Shown: one piece after another, positions 32,801-40,569 of the stretch | Numbering within the stretch: position 1 is the stretch's first letter | How the letters are laid out: each line of letters starts with the position of its first letter | Assembly (NCBI RefSeq): GCF_001949145.1 | Contig: NW_019091507.1 | Span: forward strand, 1-40,569 | DNA from: Acanthaster planci | Lineage: Eukaryota > Echinodermata > Asteroidea > Valvatida > Acanthasteridae | Length of the DNA: 40,569 bases | Direction: 5' to 3' | The notes under the pieces: generated by a model | Database searches by the model: none | The model's input: only the letters and a program-made list of their open reading frames with translations | What the model was told of the DNA's origin: nothing | Translations under genes and position numbers: made by a program

Positions 32801-35800
32801 CTTCGTTTTAAAAAAAAAACCTGACTTCTTAAAATATACAGTTGCGGCTAAATAAGAGGCTAAAAGTGATTTTTGTCATACCTGATATGAATTTTGTTGT
32901 CAAACTATTCAGTGGCATGAATTTGTGTAGGGAACTGGGGGGGTGGCGGATTATGGAGTTGAGATGACTTATTAGCCCATAGAAATTTAAATTTGAAAAG
33001 CTGGGAGAGTCTGACACCGTATGAAACTGTACTGGGAGGCGACGTTAATGACACAGATCCACTTGTGTAATATGTATTACACTCTTGCTGAACCTTATAT
33101 CAAAATGGCGTATATACGACTTTTTAAAAATTGGTCTCCTTAAGAGTGTAATTAAATACATTTTGCCTGTTGGGAAGTCTGAAAGATCCTTCAAAGCCCA
33201 GCTTATTTGTTTGTCACCACGAAAAGGGGAAAGATGATATAGTACTCTACACCCTAGTCTAAAAGTGTGTGGGTGGGTGTGGGTGTGGGGGGTTATATAG
33301 CCAGGGATTTTTATACATGAAATCATCTTGAGATCAGCCATGAGACCATTCACAAGCCCCGTCATAGGACCGGTCACAAATACCAGTGTGAAAGATGACA
33401 AAGGAATGCTTGTCTTGCAGTGCATTAAACAAGATTCTGGCTTGTGTTCCGACTAGAGGCCTTTTTCTTGTGATATCCTAATAGGTCTGACCAAGAACCC
33501 TGTCATGTGTTGCTTCTTCGGTGTTTCATTTTAATTCAGATCGCCGTATCCATGCCTGTGATCCCAAACCAAAGAATGTGAAAGATTTGACATTATATTT
33601 TGTGATAACGTAGCCCTGGGTTATACATTTATCTGAAAAACAAGAAGCAGAAATAGTCACAGACTATTACTTTTTAACTTGACATTTTTAACTTATCATA
33701 GAATATCCACGGTCAGAAAAATGCCAGCTTTGCTTTGGATGTCATCAGCAAGCTCGGATGCGGTATCTCCATAGCGGCACTCCTTATCACAATCCTCATC
33801 TACTTAGCTATTAGGTAAATATTACAACTTTATCAATTTTAATTACAGGTTTTGCTCCTACCGGACGTATATTTCTAAACACTGTCTACCTGGGGGCATG
33901 TCGCCTAGTGGCTGGGGTTTGTAGCTTCTGATCATCGGATTGGGGCTTCAAATCCAGCTGGCGGCAGCATGTTGTGATTTTGGGCAAGTCACTTTACCCC
34001 TATGTGCCTCTCTCCACCCAGGAGTAAATGGGTACTTGTGGTGGCAGACACGGTTGCATTAGCCGTTTGCGCTAAAAATGGCAGCATTGGGCTATTATAC
34101 TCCCAAGGGAGATTAGATAGTTTAAGGAATATTTAGATGTTGTGAGCCCAATGTGCAGGGATAATGATAGTCTGCGCCTTTGAATGGTACTTTCCAGATA
34201 TTGTGTGCGTTATTAATGCCCCGATTGTTGTTATTGTTACTCGGTAACTCCCAATTGAGCTTGTGAATTTTTCCGCAAGCTCTTGCTCAAGTACTCTTTA
34301 GAAACATACGTCAGGTAAGGGCAAACTTGAAATAGTTTGCCGTACCTTCTGCTACATCTGACTTGGACCAGCCAGCCGATCCTGGCAAGCTCGGTGGTCG
34401 AGTGGTTAAGGTGTCTGCACTTATAAGCGCGAGGTCTTGGGTTCGAGTCCCTATACCCGAGCAAGCTTTTGAATTTGTTCGCAAGCTCTCGGACAAGGAA
34501 TGGCTTCAGAGTGCTTAGGAACATACGTTGAGTAAGGGCAAAACCCATAATTAAAATCAACAACTCCCCGAAGCAAAGTACACCTGAAAACTGTATCAAT
34601 GTTCCTGAAAAATAAATTTCAGTTTTATCCATATTTCAGCAGACATTCAGCAAAATGTAATAACCAACTGCAGTTTTTATTCCGGCGCAATCATGTAATC
34701 TTGTAATGTATTCTTTAATAGGCCGTTGAGATCGAAGACACCAGGTCGCATCCTGATCAGCTTGTGCCTGTCTCTGCTGTGTCTTTATCTGGTCTTCTTG
34801 GCCGGCATCGAGCAGACCTCTTCCCGCAGCGGCTGTATCGCTGCCGCCGTATTGATGCATTACTTCACCCTGACCTCCATGGCCTGGATGGGCGTAGAGG
34901 CCGCTAACCTGTATCTTAAGGTGGTCAAGGTCTTTGGCTCCGATGTGTCTCACTTTATGGTCAAGGCGTCCATTGTTGCCTGGGGTAGGTGATATGATTG
35001 TTTACATCGTTCAAAAAGTGTGAATGAGTCCATCATAGCTGAATCTTTTATCAACATGCAAGAAATTGGCCAAGAGCCCTTTACATTTGCCAGTTTTTTA
35101 TTTCAGTGTCAAATGACCATGCACAAATAATATAAAAATACATGATGGCTGTTGGCTTAGCAGACTCTGAAGAATAAACAGTTTACATCTGCTTGGAATT
35201 AGCATTAGATGCCGATAAAGACCGACGGTAGATTATTGATTGGTATCAGCAGATTGTACGTACTCCGTTTGTAATTTTTGTCAAAAAGACACTGGAGAAA
35301 AAGGTAACGTATTTTGGTTGATTTGGAAGCTGTCAAGAAATCATACCAGGCTAGAAAGGGGTACATGTTCATGTAGACCAATCTGTAAGGTTTTCCAAAA
35401 ACAAATCCATCTTTAGACTAAATTTAATGAAGGTTTCTTCGTAATTCTTTCAAACTGTAGAAGCGCTGAGCCCCATGTACTGTTAATTGCGAAACATTTT
35501 TGACCTTGCAGGATTTCCTGCTGTGGTCACCAGTGTGATTTTGGCAGCCGATCACGAACAATATGAGAATAAATATAGGTATGTATTTCTTTCTTTCATT
35601 TCCCCCTCATTAACGTTTCCTCGAATCCATGTAGGATTGGCCAGCCAGGCTTTATTTTGAGCAGTGTTTATCTCATTACTTAATGAGAGGAAGTTAATGT
35701 GAGGAGATTAAAAATGTAATTCTGCCTCTGCCTTCTCAAAAGATTACAGAAGGAGGTCAGGCTTATTGTGACTGACCAAAATTAGAAATTAGTCATTATT

Positions 35801-36993
35801 AAGCTATAGAGGTGGGGGGGCAAAGCACAATAATGGCACTTAGCTGTCATCCACATAGACATTATTGTCAAGGGGACTACAGCCAGTGGAATTTCAGGAG
35901 CTGGAAATTCTTTCCAGTTCTGATATAAGGCTTTCAGGGCTTACTGGAGATGCCTCCCAATTTTCAACTGACATCCCTATGATGCGTTGGCCTTTTTTGC
36001 TAACCTTGCAGTTGCTTCTTGAAGCCTGGTCCTGCTTTCTATTATGGCCAGTTGCTCCTTATCGGCATTATCTCCCTCTTCAATGTCGTCATCTTCGTGC
36101 TCGTTGTTCGTCAGCTGACGTGCAGTGTCAACGAAGTTAAGAATATCACGGGCGACGGCAAGCGAAAGAAGATAATGAAACGTTTACAGAATGTGGCCTC
36201 AATTTCGATCCTCTTAGGCCTTACCTGGGTCTTTGGTTTGCTCTCTTTGTTTGAGGCCTCCAACTTCGCCTTCCAAGTCATCTTTTCCATTGTAAACTCG
36301 CTCCAAGGGCTGCTCATCTTTCTGCTGTTTGTCGTTCGACAAGACAAGGTTCGGAAGTACGTGAGAAACCTGGCACAAGGAAAGAAGTCGACGCACCTGA
36401 CCGGTTCGTTTCTCACAAGTAAGTCGACGCTGAGCCCTAAGAAGGATCCCCCGACCAAGAGCGTCAGTGAGGTCGTGAACCAGACGGCAGCCAGTGTTTA
36501 CAACAATCCTGTTTTTAAGGAAAACAAAGATTTGGCTGAAGGTTTTGATACCGGTCTCCAAGAGGTCACAAACAAAGGTTTTGCTGCTTTTTCTGAGACT
36601 GGCACTTATGAGGACATGAGGAAAGACTCCACCGATGTTTTGGAGAATGACGTGTATGAAGACTTGAACAAAGGTCTGGCTGTTGCCCTTGAGAATGGTA
36701 CCTATGAGGACATGAGTGAGGAGTCAAGGGATCCTTTGGAAAATGACGTGTACGAAGACTTAAACAAGGGTCTGGCTGACGCTTTTGAGAATGGTACTTA
36801 CGAGGACGTGAGTAAGGATTCAAGTGATCCTTTGGAAAATGACGAGTACGAGGACATAAACAAGGGTCTGGCTGACGCTTTTGAAAATGGTACTTACGAA
36901 AACGTGAGTAAGGAGTCAAGCGATGTTTTGGAAAATGAAGTGTATGAGGACTTGAACAAGGGCCTGTCTGTTGCTTTTCAGAATGGCACTTAA
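17745..36993 (+). CDS. Adhesion G-protein-coupled receptor, 22 coding exons, 1541 aa
   Basis: Seen: 22 exons with GT/AG borders join in phase to 4626 nt. Order: signal peptide (1-17), Cys-rich and EGF-like modules (about 19-184), Ig/Fn3-like modules (184-769), GAIN domain (770-1023), GPS (1024-1067), seven helices (about 1080-1330), and a tail with eight 16-residue Y-E-D units (1414-1541). GPS ligands are C1024, W1027, W1038, C1043, C1055 and C1057; the cleavage triad is H-A-T (1059-1061), followed by the tethered-agonist pattern T-N-F-A-V-L-V. Known: adhesion GPCRs self-cleave in the GAIN domain and signal when the tethered peptide engages the helices. Inferred: a cell-surface adhesion or recognition receptor of an invertebrate lineage; ligand and vertebrate subfamily not identifiable. 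The weakest join is the acceptor of exon 18. Confidence 0.93.
18219..18302 (+). CDS. aGPCR exon 2: N-terminal Cys/aromatic module, first half
   Basis: Acceptor TTTTTCTTCTAG|A; phase 2-2. Encodes C-S-Y-S-C-P-E-R-Y-Y-T-S-C-G-F-L-G-W-S-R-C. The donor GTCTGT is weak, but the phase and the continuation in exon 3 fit. Not a standard EGF; the pattern recalls EMI/EGF-linked modules of marine invertebrates. Confidence 0.8.
19227..19291 (+). CDS. aGPCR exon 3: second half of N-terminal Cys module
   Basis: Acceptor TTTCAACAG|G, donor C|GTAAGT, phase 2-1. Encodes R-T-C-Y-R-C-C-T-G-W-T-G-S, the C-C-x-G-W-x-G signature usual at the end of EMI-type and EGF-like modules. Confidence 0.85.
20466..20567 (+). 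CDS. aGPCR exon 4: EGF-like module
   Basis: Acceptor AACTTGCAG|CT, donor C|GTAAGT, symmetrical phase 1-1. Encodes C-x5-C-P-N-G-G-T-C-x5-C-x2-C-x8-C, a six-cysteine EGF-like pattern. Confidence 0.85.
21108..21245 (+). CDS. aGPCR exon 5: Cys-rich module
   Basis: Acceptor AACTTTAG|GG, donor ATAG|GTAAGT, phase 1-1. Six cysteines, including C-D-R-C-D-G-D-Y-G. EGF-like spacing is only partial. Confidence 0.8.
21616..21860. mobile_element. Possible hAT-type MITE in aGPCR intron 5
   Basis: The left side has CAGGGGCAAACCCAGGAACGGGG. The right side read in reverse has CCAAGGGTGGATCCAGACCTAG. Both resemble the CAGGGGCGGATCCAGG ends common in animal genomes. Target-site duplication not clear; ends are degraded. 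Confidence 0.35.
22309..22413 (+). CDS. aGPCR exon 6: EGF-like module
   Basis: Acceptor TTTTCACCAG|AA, donor A|GTGAGA, phase 1-1. Encodes C-x8-C-Y-P-G-S-C-x4-C-x-C-x8-C with G-F-S-G-T-D-C, a clear EGF ending. Confidence 0.85.
22834..23091 (+). CDS. aGPCR exon 7: beta-rich ectodomain
   Basis: Acceptor CCTTTTCCAACAG|TG, donor C|GTAAGT, phase 1-1, 86 residues. Encodes alternating polar/hydrophobic strands and an N-F-T glycosylation site. No cysteines. Not assignable to a named domain. Confidence 0.85.
23646..23826 (+). CDS. aGPCR exon 8: ectodomain
   Basis: Acceptor CCATGTTCAG|TT keeps phase 1; an alternative AG at 23628-23629 would give an immediate stop. Donor GT|GTAAGT, phase 2 out. Encodes three cysteines and N-C-T, N-G-S and N-Y-S glycosylation sites. 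Confidence 0.75.
24472..25110. mobile_element. 639-bp foldback element with long inverted repeats, aGPCR intron 8
   Basis: Left end CAGGGTGTC; right end GACACTCTG. Both flanks read TATA, a likely target-site duplication. The arms pair for about 200 bp with gaps: TATATATGGGAAAGAGAAA (left) recurs inverted on the right, as do AGCTTGTG-TGTTA-TGACAC and ATTAAGGGTAC-GAAAT segments. No coding capacity. A non-autonomous DNA transposon or foldback element. Confidence 0.75.
25198..25411 (+). CDS. aGPCR exon 9: ectodomain
   Basis: Acceptor TGGTATTGTAG|A, donor GAG|GTGAGT, phase 2-0, 71 residues. Encodes F-D-F-D-G-P-Y-H-C-V-N-A-D-N-G-C. It follows the intron that carries the 639-bp foldback element. 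Confidence 0.85.
25607..25793 (+). CDS. aGPCR exon 10: Fn3/Ig-like module
   Basis: Acceptor TTTCCGTTCAG|G, donor CTG|GTAGGA, phase 0-1. Encodes V-N-V-S-W-Q-D-W-A-D-D-L-A-G-I-R-E-Y, the W-x-D-x-x-A-G-I-x-x-Y pattern of Fn3-like modules. Confidence 0.88.
26224..26517 (+). CDS. aGPCR exon 11: end of one module, start of next
   Basis: Acceptor TTTTCATTGTAG|GT, donor GATG|GTAAAT, phase 1-1. Starts V-Y-S-F-L-L-T-V-V-D-N-V-G-N-T-R, completing the previous module, then opens a new one with V-Q-I-D-W-T-N-R. Confidence 0.9.
27021..27351 (+). CDS. aGPCR exon 12: Ig-like module
   Basis: Acceptor CTGTATGTAG|AT, donor TTAG|GTATTT, phase 1-2, about 110 residues. Ends with V-D-G-D-S-V-R-F-W-L-E-A-R-D-L-V-G-H and H-A-D-S-S-P-P-I-I, a linker between modules common in marine-invertebrate receptors. 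Confidence 0.9.
27481..27607 (+). CDS. aGPCR exon 13: module start
   Basis: Acceptor TTTTCATTGCCAG|T, donor GTG|GTAAGA, phase 2-0. Encodes V-E-C-R-I-Y-D-I-H-S-G-I-K-A-F-E-W-R-L, opening the module finished by exon 14. Confidence 0.88.
28278..28442 (+). CDS. aGPCR exon 14: module end
   Basis: Acceptor CTACCCATAG|GAT, donor AAA|GTAAGT, phase 0-0, 55 codons. Encodes a C-x4-C-x-C-I-P-I-G-D-C cluster, then Y-F-I-T-V-A-V-T-N-Q-A-G-L-V-S. Confidence 0.9.
29028..29180 (+). CDS. aGPCR exon 15: start of GAIN domain
   Basis: Acceptor GATACTAAG|ACA (weak pyrimidine tract), donor AAA|GTAAGC, phase 0-0, 51 codons. Encodes helix-forming sequence ending A-A-D-I-L-D-D-I-V-N, typical of GAIN subdomain A. Confidence 0.85.
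29373..29742 (+). CDS. aGPCR exon 16: GAIN domain
   Basis: Acceptor ACACCTCGTAG|GTA, donor CCAG|GTAAAT, phase 0-1. Encodes V-I-N-V-V-N-N-L-L, helical segments, V-A-V-V-A-M-N-F-D and A-S-V-K-L-P-A-A-I-L, the usual order in GAIN domains. Confidence 0.92.
29743..31813 (+). other. aGPCR intron 16
   Basis: 2.07 kb. It contains a probable minus-strand SINE at about 30290-30632 and a 19-T run ending near 31337. No exon was recognised. Confidence 0.6.
30290..30632 (-). mobile_element. Probable tRNA-derived SINE, minus strand
   Basis: Read on the minus strand, 30632-30558 looks like a tRNA head, with A-box-like TAGCCAACTGGTTA and B-box-like GGTTGGAATCC. A GC-richer body follows to about 30290. Single copy in this window, so limits and family are tentative. 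Confidence 0.45.
31814..32013 (+). CDS. aGPCR exon 17: GAIN subdomain B
   Basis: Acceptor GTGGCTATCAG|GC, donor GAG|GTGAAA, phase 1-0. Encodes I-S-F-V-M-Y-G-S-S-S-L-F, S-V-L-D-A-V-I-T-D-L and N-P-V-V-T-A-F, the strands just before a GPS. A second AG upstream at 31785-31786 gives an early stop. Confidence 0.88.
32547..32717 (+). CDS. aGPCR exon 18: GPS and tethered agonist
   Basis: Encodes C-V-F-W-D-F, W-S-T-D-G-C and C-L-C-D-H-A-T-N-F-A-V-L-V: the four Cys and two Trp of a GPS. Donor GTG|GTGAGG, phase 0. The start is uncertain: AG at 32545-32546 fits phase 0, while the better-looking CCAATGCAG ending at 32521 would need phase 2 and break the frame. The cleavage triad is H-A-T instead of the usual H-L/I/V/M-T/S. 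Confidence 0.85.
33702..33814 (+). CDS. aGPCR exon 19: TM1
   Basis: Acceptor ACTTATCATAG|AAT, donor TTAG|GTAAAT, phase 0-2. Encodes G-C-G-I-S-I-A-A-L-L-I-T-I-L-I-Y-L-A-I, the first membrane helix, within 25 residues of the GPS as usual. Confidence 0.93.
33893..34190 (+). mobile_element. tRNA-derived SINE, family B, copy 2
   Basis: In aGPCR intron 19. Shares with 11117-11390 the order GGGCAAGTCACTTT, CTCTCTCCACCCAGGAGTAA, TGGGTAC, GCGCTAAAA and a tail ending CAGGGATAATGAT. Limits approximate. Confidence 0.7.
34252..34345 (+). mobile_element. 5'-truncated family A SINE
   Basis: Carries only body sequence (CCGCAAGCTCTTGCTCAAG, then ACATACGTCAGGTAAGGGC), without the tRNA head. It lies 43 bp upstream of the full copy at 34389. 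Confidence 0.6.
34389..34582 (+). mobile_element. tRNA-derived SINE, family A, copy 2
   Basis: Head with TGGTCGAGTGG and GGTTCGAGTCC; six of seven acceptor-stem pairs still form (GCTCGG with CCGAGC). Body GCAAGCTCTCGGACAAG and ATACGTTGAGTAAGGGC match copy 1 at 5040. Sits in aGPCR intron 19. Confidence 0.78.
34722..34984 (+). CDS. aGPCR exon 20: TM2, TM3, start of TM4
   Basis: Acceptor TTCTTTAATAG|G, donor TGGG|GTAGGT, phase 2-1. Encodes R-I-L-I-S-L-C-L-S-L-L-C-L-Y-L (TM2) and the conserved H-Y-F-T-L-T-S-M-A-W-M-G-V-E-A (TM3) of family B2, with the TM3 disulphide cysteine in S-G-C-I-A-A. Confidence 0.96.
35512..35578 (+). CDS. aGPCR exon 21: TM4 end and loop 2
   Basis: Acceptor GACCTTGCAG|GA, donor ATAG|GTATGT, phase 1-2. 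Encodes F-P-A-V-V-T-S-V-I-L-A-A-D. Only 67 nt, found by phase and helix continuity. Confidence 0.92.
36012..36993 (+). CDS. aGPCR exon 22: TM5-TM7 and repeat tail
   Basis: Acceptor CTAACCTTGCAG|T, phase 2. Encodes C-F-L-K-P-G-P-A-F-Y-Y (loop 2 cysteine), TM5, TM6 with L-L-G-L-T-W-V-F-G and TM7 with S-L-Q-G-L-L-I-F, all family-B2 signatures. A basic tail follows, then the Y-E-D repeat array from base 36607. The stop TAA is at 36991-36993. Confidence 0.97.
36607..36993 (+). repeat. In-frame 48-bp tandem repeat (16-aa Y-E-D units)
   Basis: Tyr codons start at 36607, 36655, 36703, 36751, 36799, 36847, 36895 and 36943. Two alternating unit types build a 96-bp higher-order repeat: Y-E-D-L-N-K-G-L-A-D-A-F-E-N-G-T and Y-E-D-M-S-E-E-S-R-D-P-L-E-N-D-V, with variation. 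Position four is M, L, M, L, V, I, V, L in order. The tail is strongly acidic. Confidence 0.95.
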
Positions 36994-37140
36994 GAAGGTA
37001 TGAGTAAGACATCAACCTATTCATTTGAAAATAGCGTTTATGAGTAAGATTTGACCAATGTTTCTGACAGTTGCATTTATTGGGACACAGACAATGAGTA
37101 ATTTCATGTTTGTGAAAATGGTGTTTATGAAGAAATCAAC
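36994..37140 (+). repeat. Decayed continuation of the Y-E-D repeat in the 3' UTR
   Basis: In the receptor frame, a Tyr codon recurs at 37039, exactly 48 nt past the stop codon's position, then at 37078 (9 nt short) and 37126 (48 nt on). F-E-N-S-V-Y-E and C-E-N-G-V-Y-E-E-I-N-K are recognisable between in-frame stops. Type order continues the alternation of the coding array. Confidence 0.85.
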
Positions 37141-38917
37141 AAATATTTATGAAGGTTGTATTACTGAATTCATATTCATCGGCTGTAAAATGCCCCTTGT
37201 GACGTGGTATCGGGCTTTGTGATATAAATTTCATTGTAAAATTCACCGTTCCTAAGCTTACGGCCCATAGTGTAACGTAAATGCATGTTATGTAGACGTT
37301 ACACAGCCGTGCATTTGATAAGGACAGGAAATGCATCAAAAACATCCATCTACTAAACTGTGCCCTGTAAAAAAGAACATTACAGTGTCCTTACAACCTT
37401 AATGTGAATTATGCGAGTAAAACAGAAAAAACGTAATCCAGTACTTACTCAGTCTCAGCAAATATAATAATGACGTTTTATTGCTTAATTAACTAGGCTT
37501 GACTGTTTCGGCGATGTTGCATTGTAATACGCTGCTGTAGTTATAATTCTGCTAACAATACGAGAAGTGATTGATTGCCTAATTCTCAAATCCTAGGAGA
37601 ATGTTCATATAATGACCATTTAAAAGATTCATCACAAAAAGGTCTCAAATGTCTCAACACTGATGTTTTGGCACAAGGTATTGATAAACATACTGTCATC
37701 AGAAGTTAGATCTCATTTTCAAAATGTTCAGTGTAAAAAAATGATAATCATTTGAGTACGTTTTAACTGCATTTTGAATGGTTGAACTCTATATTCCCGT
37801 TCATATTGGAAGGTAGTCCACTACTTGTTGCAGAAAATATCCACCAAATGAATCATTTGCCTCGCATTTGGTAGCTTTATTAACATTTCTGGCTCGTACA
37901 TTTGAAACTCTTCCAAACTGTAGTCAAATATATTCTTGAAGCTAATCTGAAAGTTGTCTGTAATATTTGAGATAAGTCCTTTTTAAAAGTTATATTTTTA
38001 ACTAAGATTCAAATACACAATTTAACTTTGTTACTCAGAATAACTTTTAGCACATGTGAACAGAATGACCAGTTCACTGATGACGTTATGGAATTTCAAT
38101 TTGGCTTCAGAACTGGATGCGAAAAAGGAATACAAATATTCCCGATCCTTGGCGTAATAGTAGTATGCTTGTCAACGCGGGAAACGTATTTTAGAAGGCT
38201 TAGCTTGGAAAAGTGATTACAATGGCCTTTGATTAACGAATGCAATATACGTGCTGCGTGCTTGTTTACCATAGTTATATTTAGTTCAAAGCGGTTTGAT
38301 GGTGGTTTGCTTTAAATCATAAACCTTCTATGGATTATAACTTTGTTAAGTTACACAGTTTATAAAGACAAATGTAAATGTTTCACGCAACGGAGATGTT
38401 TTACGTTTTATGTGCTAGTCTTAGTGGGGGTTTCAGAGACCCAATTTATCGTTTTTACTTTCCTGTGAAATTTCAAAAGTGTTTACAGTTGTAATCGTGA
38501 TTGATATGGTTATTGAGGAATTACCTTCCCTCTTGAAAATATTGTGTGTTGATCTAAATGTGCCATAAAGTATGAATGCAAAATTATCCTTTGACATGTA
38601 TTTTCTGCAATTTCTACTCTTCTTTAAAGTGTGAAAACTATTTGATTCCTCGATTAGGTTAAATTTTTTAAAGCATGCTTTTAAACAATCAAAATTAACC
38701 ATAATTTTCTGGACAAGTCTGTGCAGTAGCTATGAGTTTTATTTAGGCCAAACATTGGCTCAGTGCACAAATTGTTCCGTTCAAATTGTAAACCAGGAGT
38801 TTACTCATTGAAACATGTCAGAGAAAGGATTGATTGCTTGCCTGCAATATTTCAAATTAATCCTACATAACGTTGTAACATTGAGTTTTTTTCCTGGGAT
38901 AACATTACTTTGTATTA

Positions 38918-38923
38918 AATAAA
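38918..38923 (+). other. Candidate poly(A) signal
   Basis: AATAAA, the first on the plus strand after the receptor stop codon. Cleavage would fall about 15-25 nt downstream. Confidence 0.4.
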
Positions 38924-38945
38924 GATATTCTCATCAGCATAAAAA

Positions 38946-40569
38946 CCAAAACACCCTAACCCTTTGTAATAGTGAACAATAAGTTAACTGAGACACAAAG
39001 GTGCATTTTGAGATGTGCGTTTACAAAAAAAATGTGTTGCAGCTACCCTTTAACAAGTAAATGGTTATACCCTTCACCGGAATCTGCACTGTGCCTGAAA
39101 ATTTTATAATGTTCAAAAACGATCTTCTTCCAAGTAATGCTTTCTGTCACGTTAACATTTGTGGGATATAAATTTATTAAACTGTTGTAACAAAGCCTGC
39201 ATTTTTTGGTGAGGAATGGAAGAACAAGTGCAAATCTTTTTTTTTTAACTTGGAGTGTTCATGATATTTGTGACTATAATAATGATAATCGAAACCTAGA
39301 TAATGGTGTATTACGTGTACTGAAAAAGAAATGATCTTTAGGTTATTTTTGTACCCAGACAAATAAAGATGCGACGTTTAAAGCTAAACATTTTTAAATC
39401 ATTGGGTATTACTGTAAGAAAGATGAGATACAGCCATCTTTGCTACTTTGAAATTCACAGTGATCAAGATTATGGATTGAAACAACTATTTCTTTTCATG
39501 AATGGATCTATCTGTGAGGCGTACATCATTGCTAAATTGTGGATTAAACTTCAAACATGTAAGGTTGGTAAGGTGGGTTGTCTCAACCACTTAAACACAT
39601 CAGCCTGATTGAAAATACATGCTTGGAGTTATCTGCTACATCATACTTGAACTGTAAATTTTAATATAGCACAAGGATTTACTGAACACGGATACTGACA
39701 CACTGATATTTGAAAAAATACAGCGTTTCAATACAATGGCCTATACAAAAAGATAGTCTTGATAAATTGTCTTCCATGGGTCGATTGCTGGCATGCATTT
39801 ACGATATCGTGCTGGATATAAACACAAGAAGACATGTCTCGTTTCTGTCGTTAAAGGCATATTAACTCTAAAAAGCCAAAAAAATAAAAATACAGGAGCT
39901 CACTGTTTTTTAGATTTTCCTTTTTTTTACGAATTTCCTCTGACGGACAGACATGTCTGTGCTCACGGTTCAGGAACAATAGGTATTCTCTGGCATGCAT
40001 GTTGGCACAGATCCTTGGAAGGTCTGTATAATGATCCAAAGTGTGCCATGACATGATGGACGTACATTCTGCATATGGTGTGTTCCTTGTTAAAATTATT
40101 GCAGGGTCATGCAACATTAGGCCCATCATGCTATATTTTGATCCGCTTTGAACTGATGGGGAAGCAATTTGCATATTCACTGCCACCAAGAAAACATGCT
40201 TCAATTTGATACATCCATAGCCCAAACATGAGAGCAAACTAGCTGGCATAATTCAAATGACCATAGAGAGCCATTCTCCATGAAGAGTATTCTCTCCTCG
40301 GTATCAGTTACAACTTGTAATAAAAAAAACCCCAGAAAACAATCGAGGAGATCATTGTAATGGGGGCATCTTTATTCATGCTGAATCGTTTTACGGAAGG
40401 GAAATTAGGTGGGAAATACTTGATCATACGGGACATAAAAGGGTTGTGACATTCAATGTTCAATGTATCAATTATTCAGATTTTATACTTGTTTTTTATG
40501 CAATTAAGTTAAAATTCTCAAAATAAAATGGAAAATTGGAAGAGTACTAACTGTCCATGTTGGACTCTC
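38946..40569. other. Intergenic, no gene recognised
   Basis: AT-rich. Short frames on both strands show no domain resemblance. A second AATAAA occurs at 39362-39367. Confidence 0.5.

Larger units (their letters stand above)
36994..38945 (+). other. Probable 3' UTR of the aGPCR gene
   Basis: The first canonical AATAAA after the stop is at 38918-38923, implying a 3' UTR of nearly 2 kb. A further AATAAA is at 39362-39367. No gene is visible in this stretch. Confidence 0.4.

Noticed and set aside
36111-37024. Minus-strand ORFs opposite exon 22
   Set aside because: Antisense shadows of the receptor helices and of the 48-bp repeat.
39851-40249. 132-codon minus-strand ORF near the right edge
   Set aside because: No domain, splice or promoter support; composition is like the surrounding intergenic DNA.

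Overview
This is a eukaryotic (animal) genomic window: AT-rich, with small coding exons bounded by GT/AG splice sites, long introns and tRNA-derived SINEs. Gene content and repeat style suggest a marine invertebrate deuterostome, perhaps an echinoderm or relative. That is inference and not proven here.

Left part (1-4.4 kb): the 5' half of a minus-strand gene for a Rieske-type cholesterol 7-desaturase (Neverland/DAF-36 family). Three phase-consistent exons (4291-3895, 1542-1354, 562-384) carry the membrane-anchored N-terminus, the [2Fe-2S] Rieske motif and the start of the catalytic domain. The rest lies off the left edge. Its first intron holds a foldback element and a perfect 86-bp tandem duplication.

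Middle (4.4-17.6 kb): no intact host gene recognised. It contains SINEs, a compact cluster of short intronless ORFs (about 5.4-6.65 kb) that looks like a mobile-element or virus-like fragment, a decayed minus-strand ectodomain module (about 9.79-10.1 kb), a (TTTG)n microsatellite and AT-rich sequence.

Right part (17.5-37 kb, plus strand): a complete adhesion G-protein-coupled receptor gene reconstructed as 22 coding exons, 4626 nt including the stop, 1541 aa. The order is signal peptide, Cys-rich and EGF-like modules, several Ig/Fn3-like ectodomain modules, GAIN domain, GPS with a T-x-F-A-V-L-V tethered agonist, seven transmembrane helices, and a cytoplasmic tail. All junction phases fit, with one weak point at the acceptor of the GPS exon. 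Introns carry a 639-bp inverted-repeat element and several SINEs.

The most striking feature is the receptor tail. It is a tandem array of 16-residue units, each beginning Y-E-[D/N]-[L/M/V/I], so eight tyrosines recur exactly every 16 residues. The stop codon falls precisely where the ninth tyrosine codon should be, and recognisable decayed units continue for about 150 bp into the 3' UTR.

From 37 kb to the end there is 3' UTR and intergenic sequence with candidate poly(A) signals and no recognised gene.
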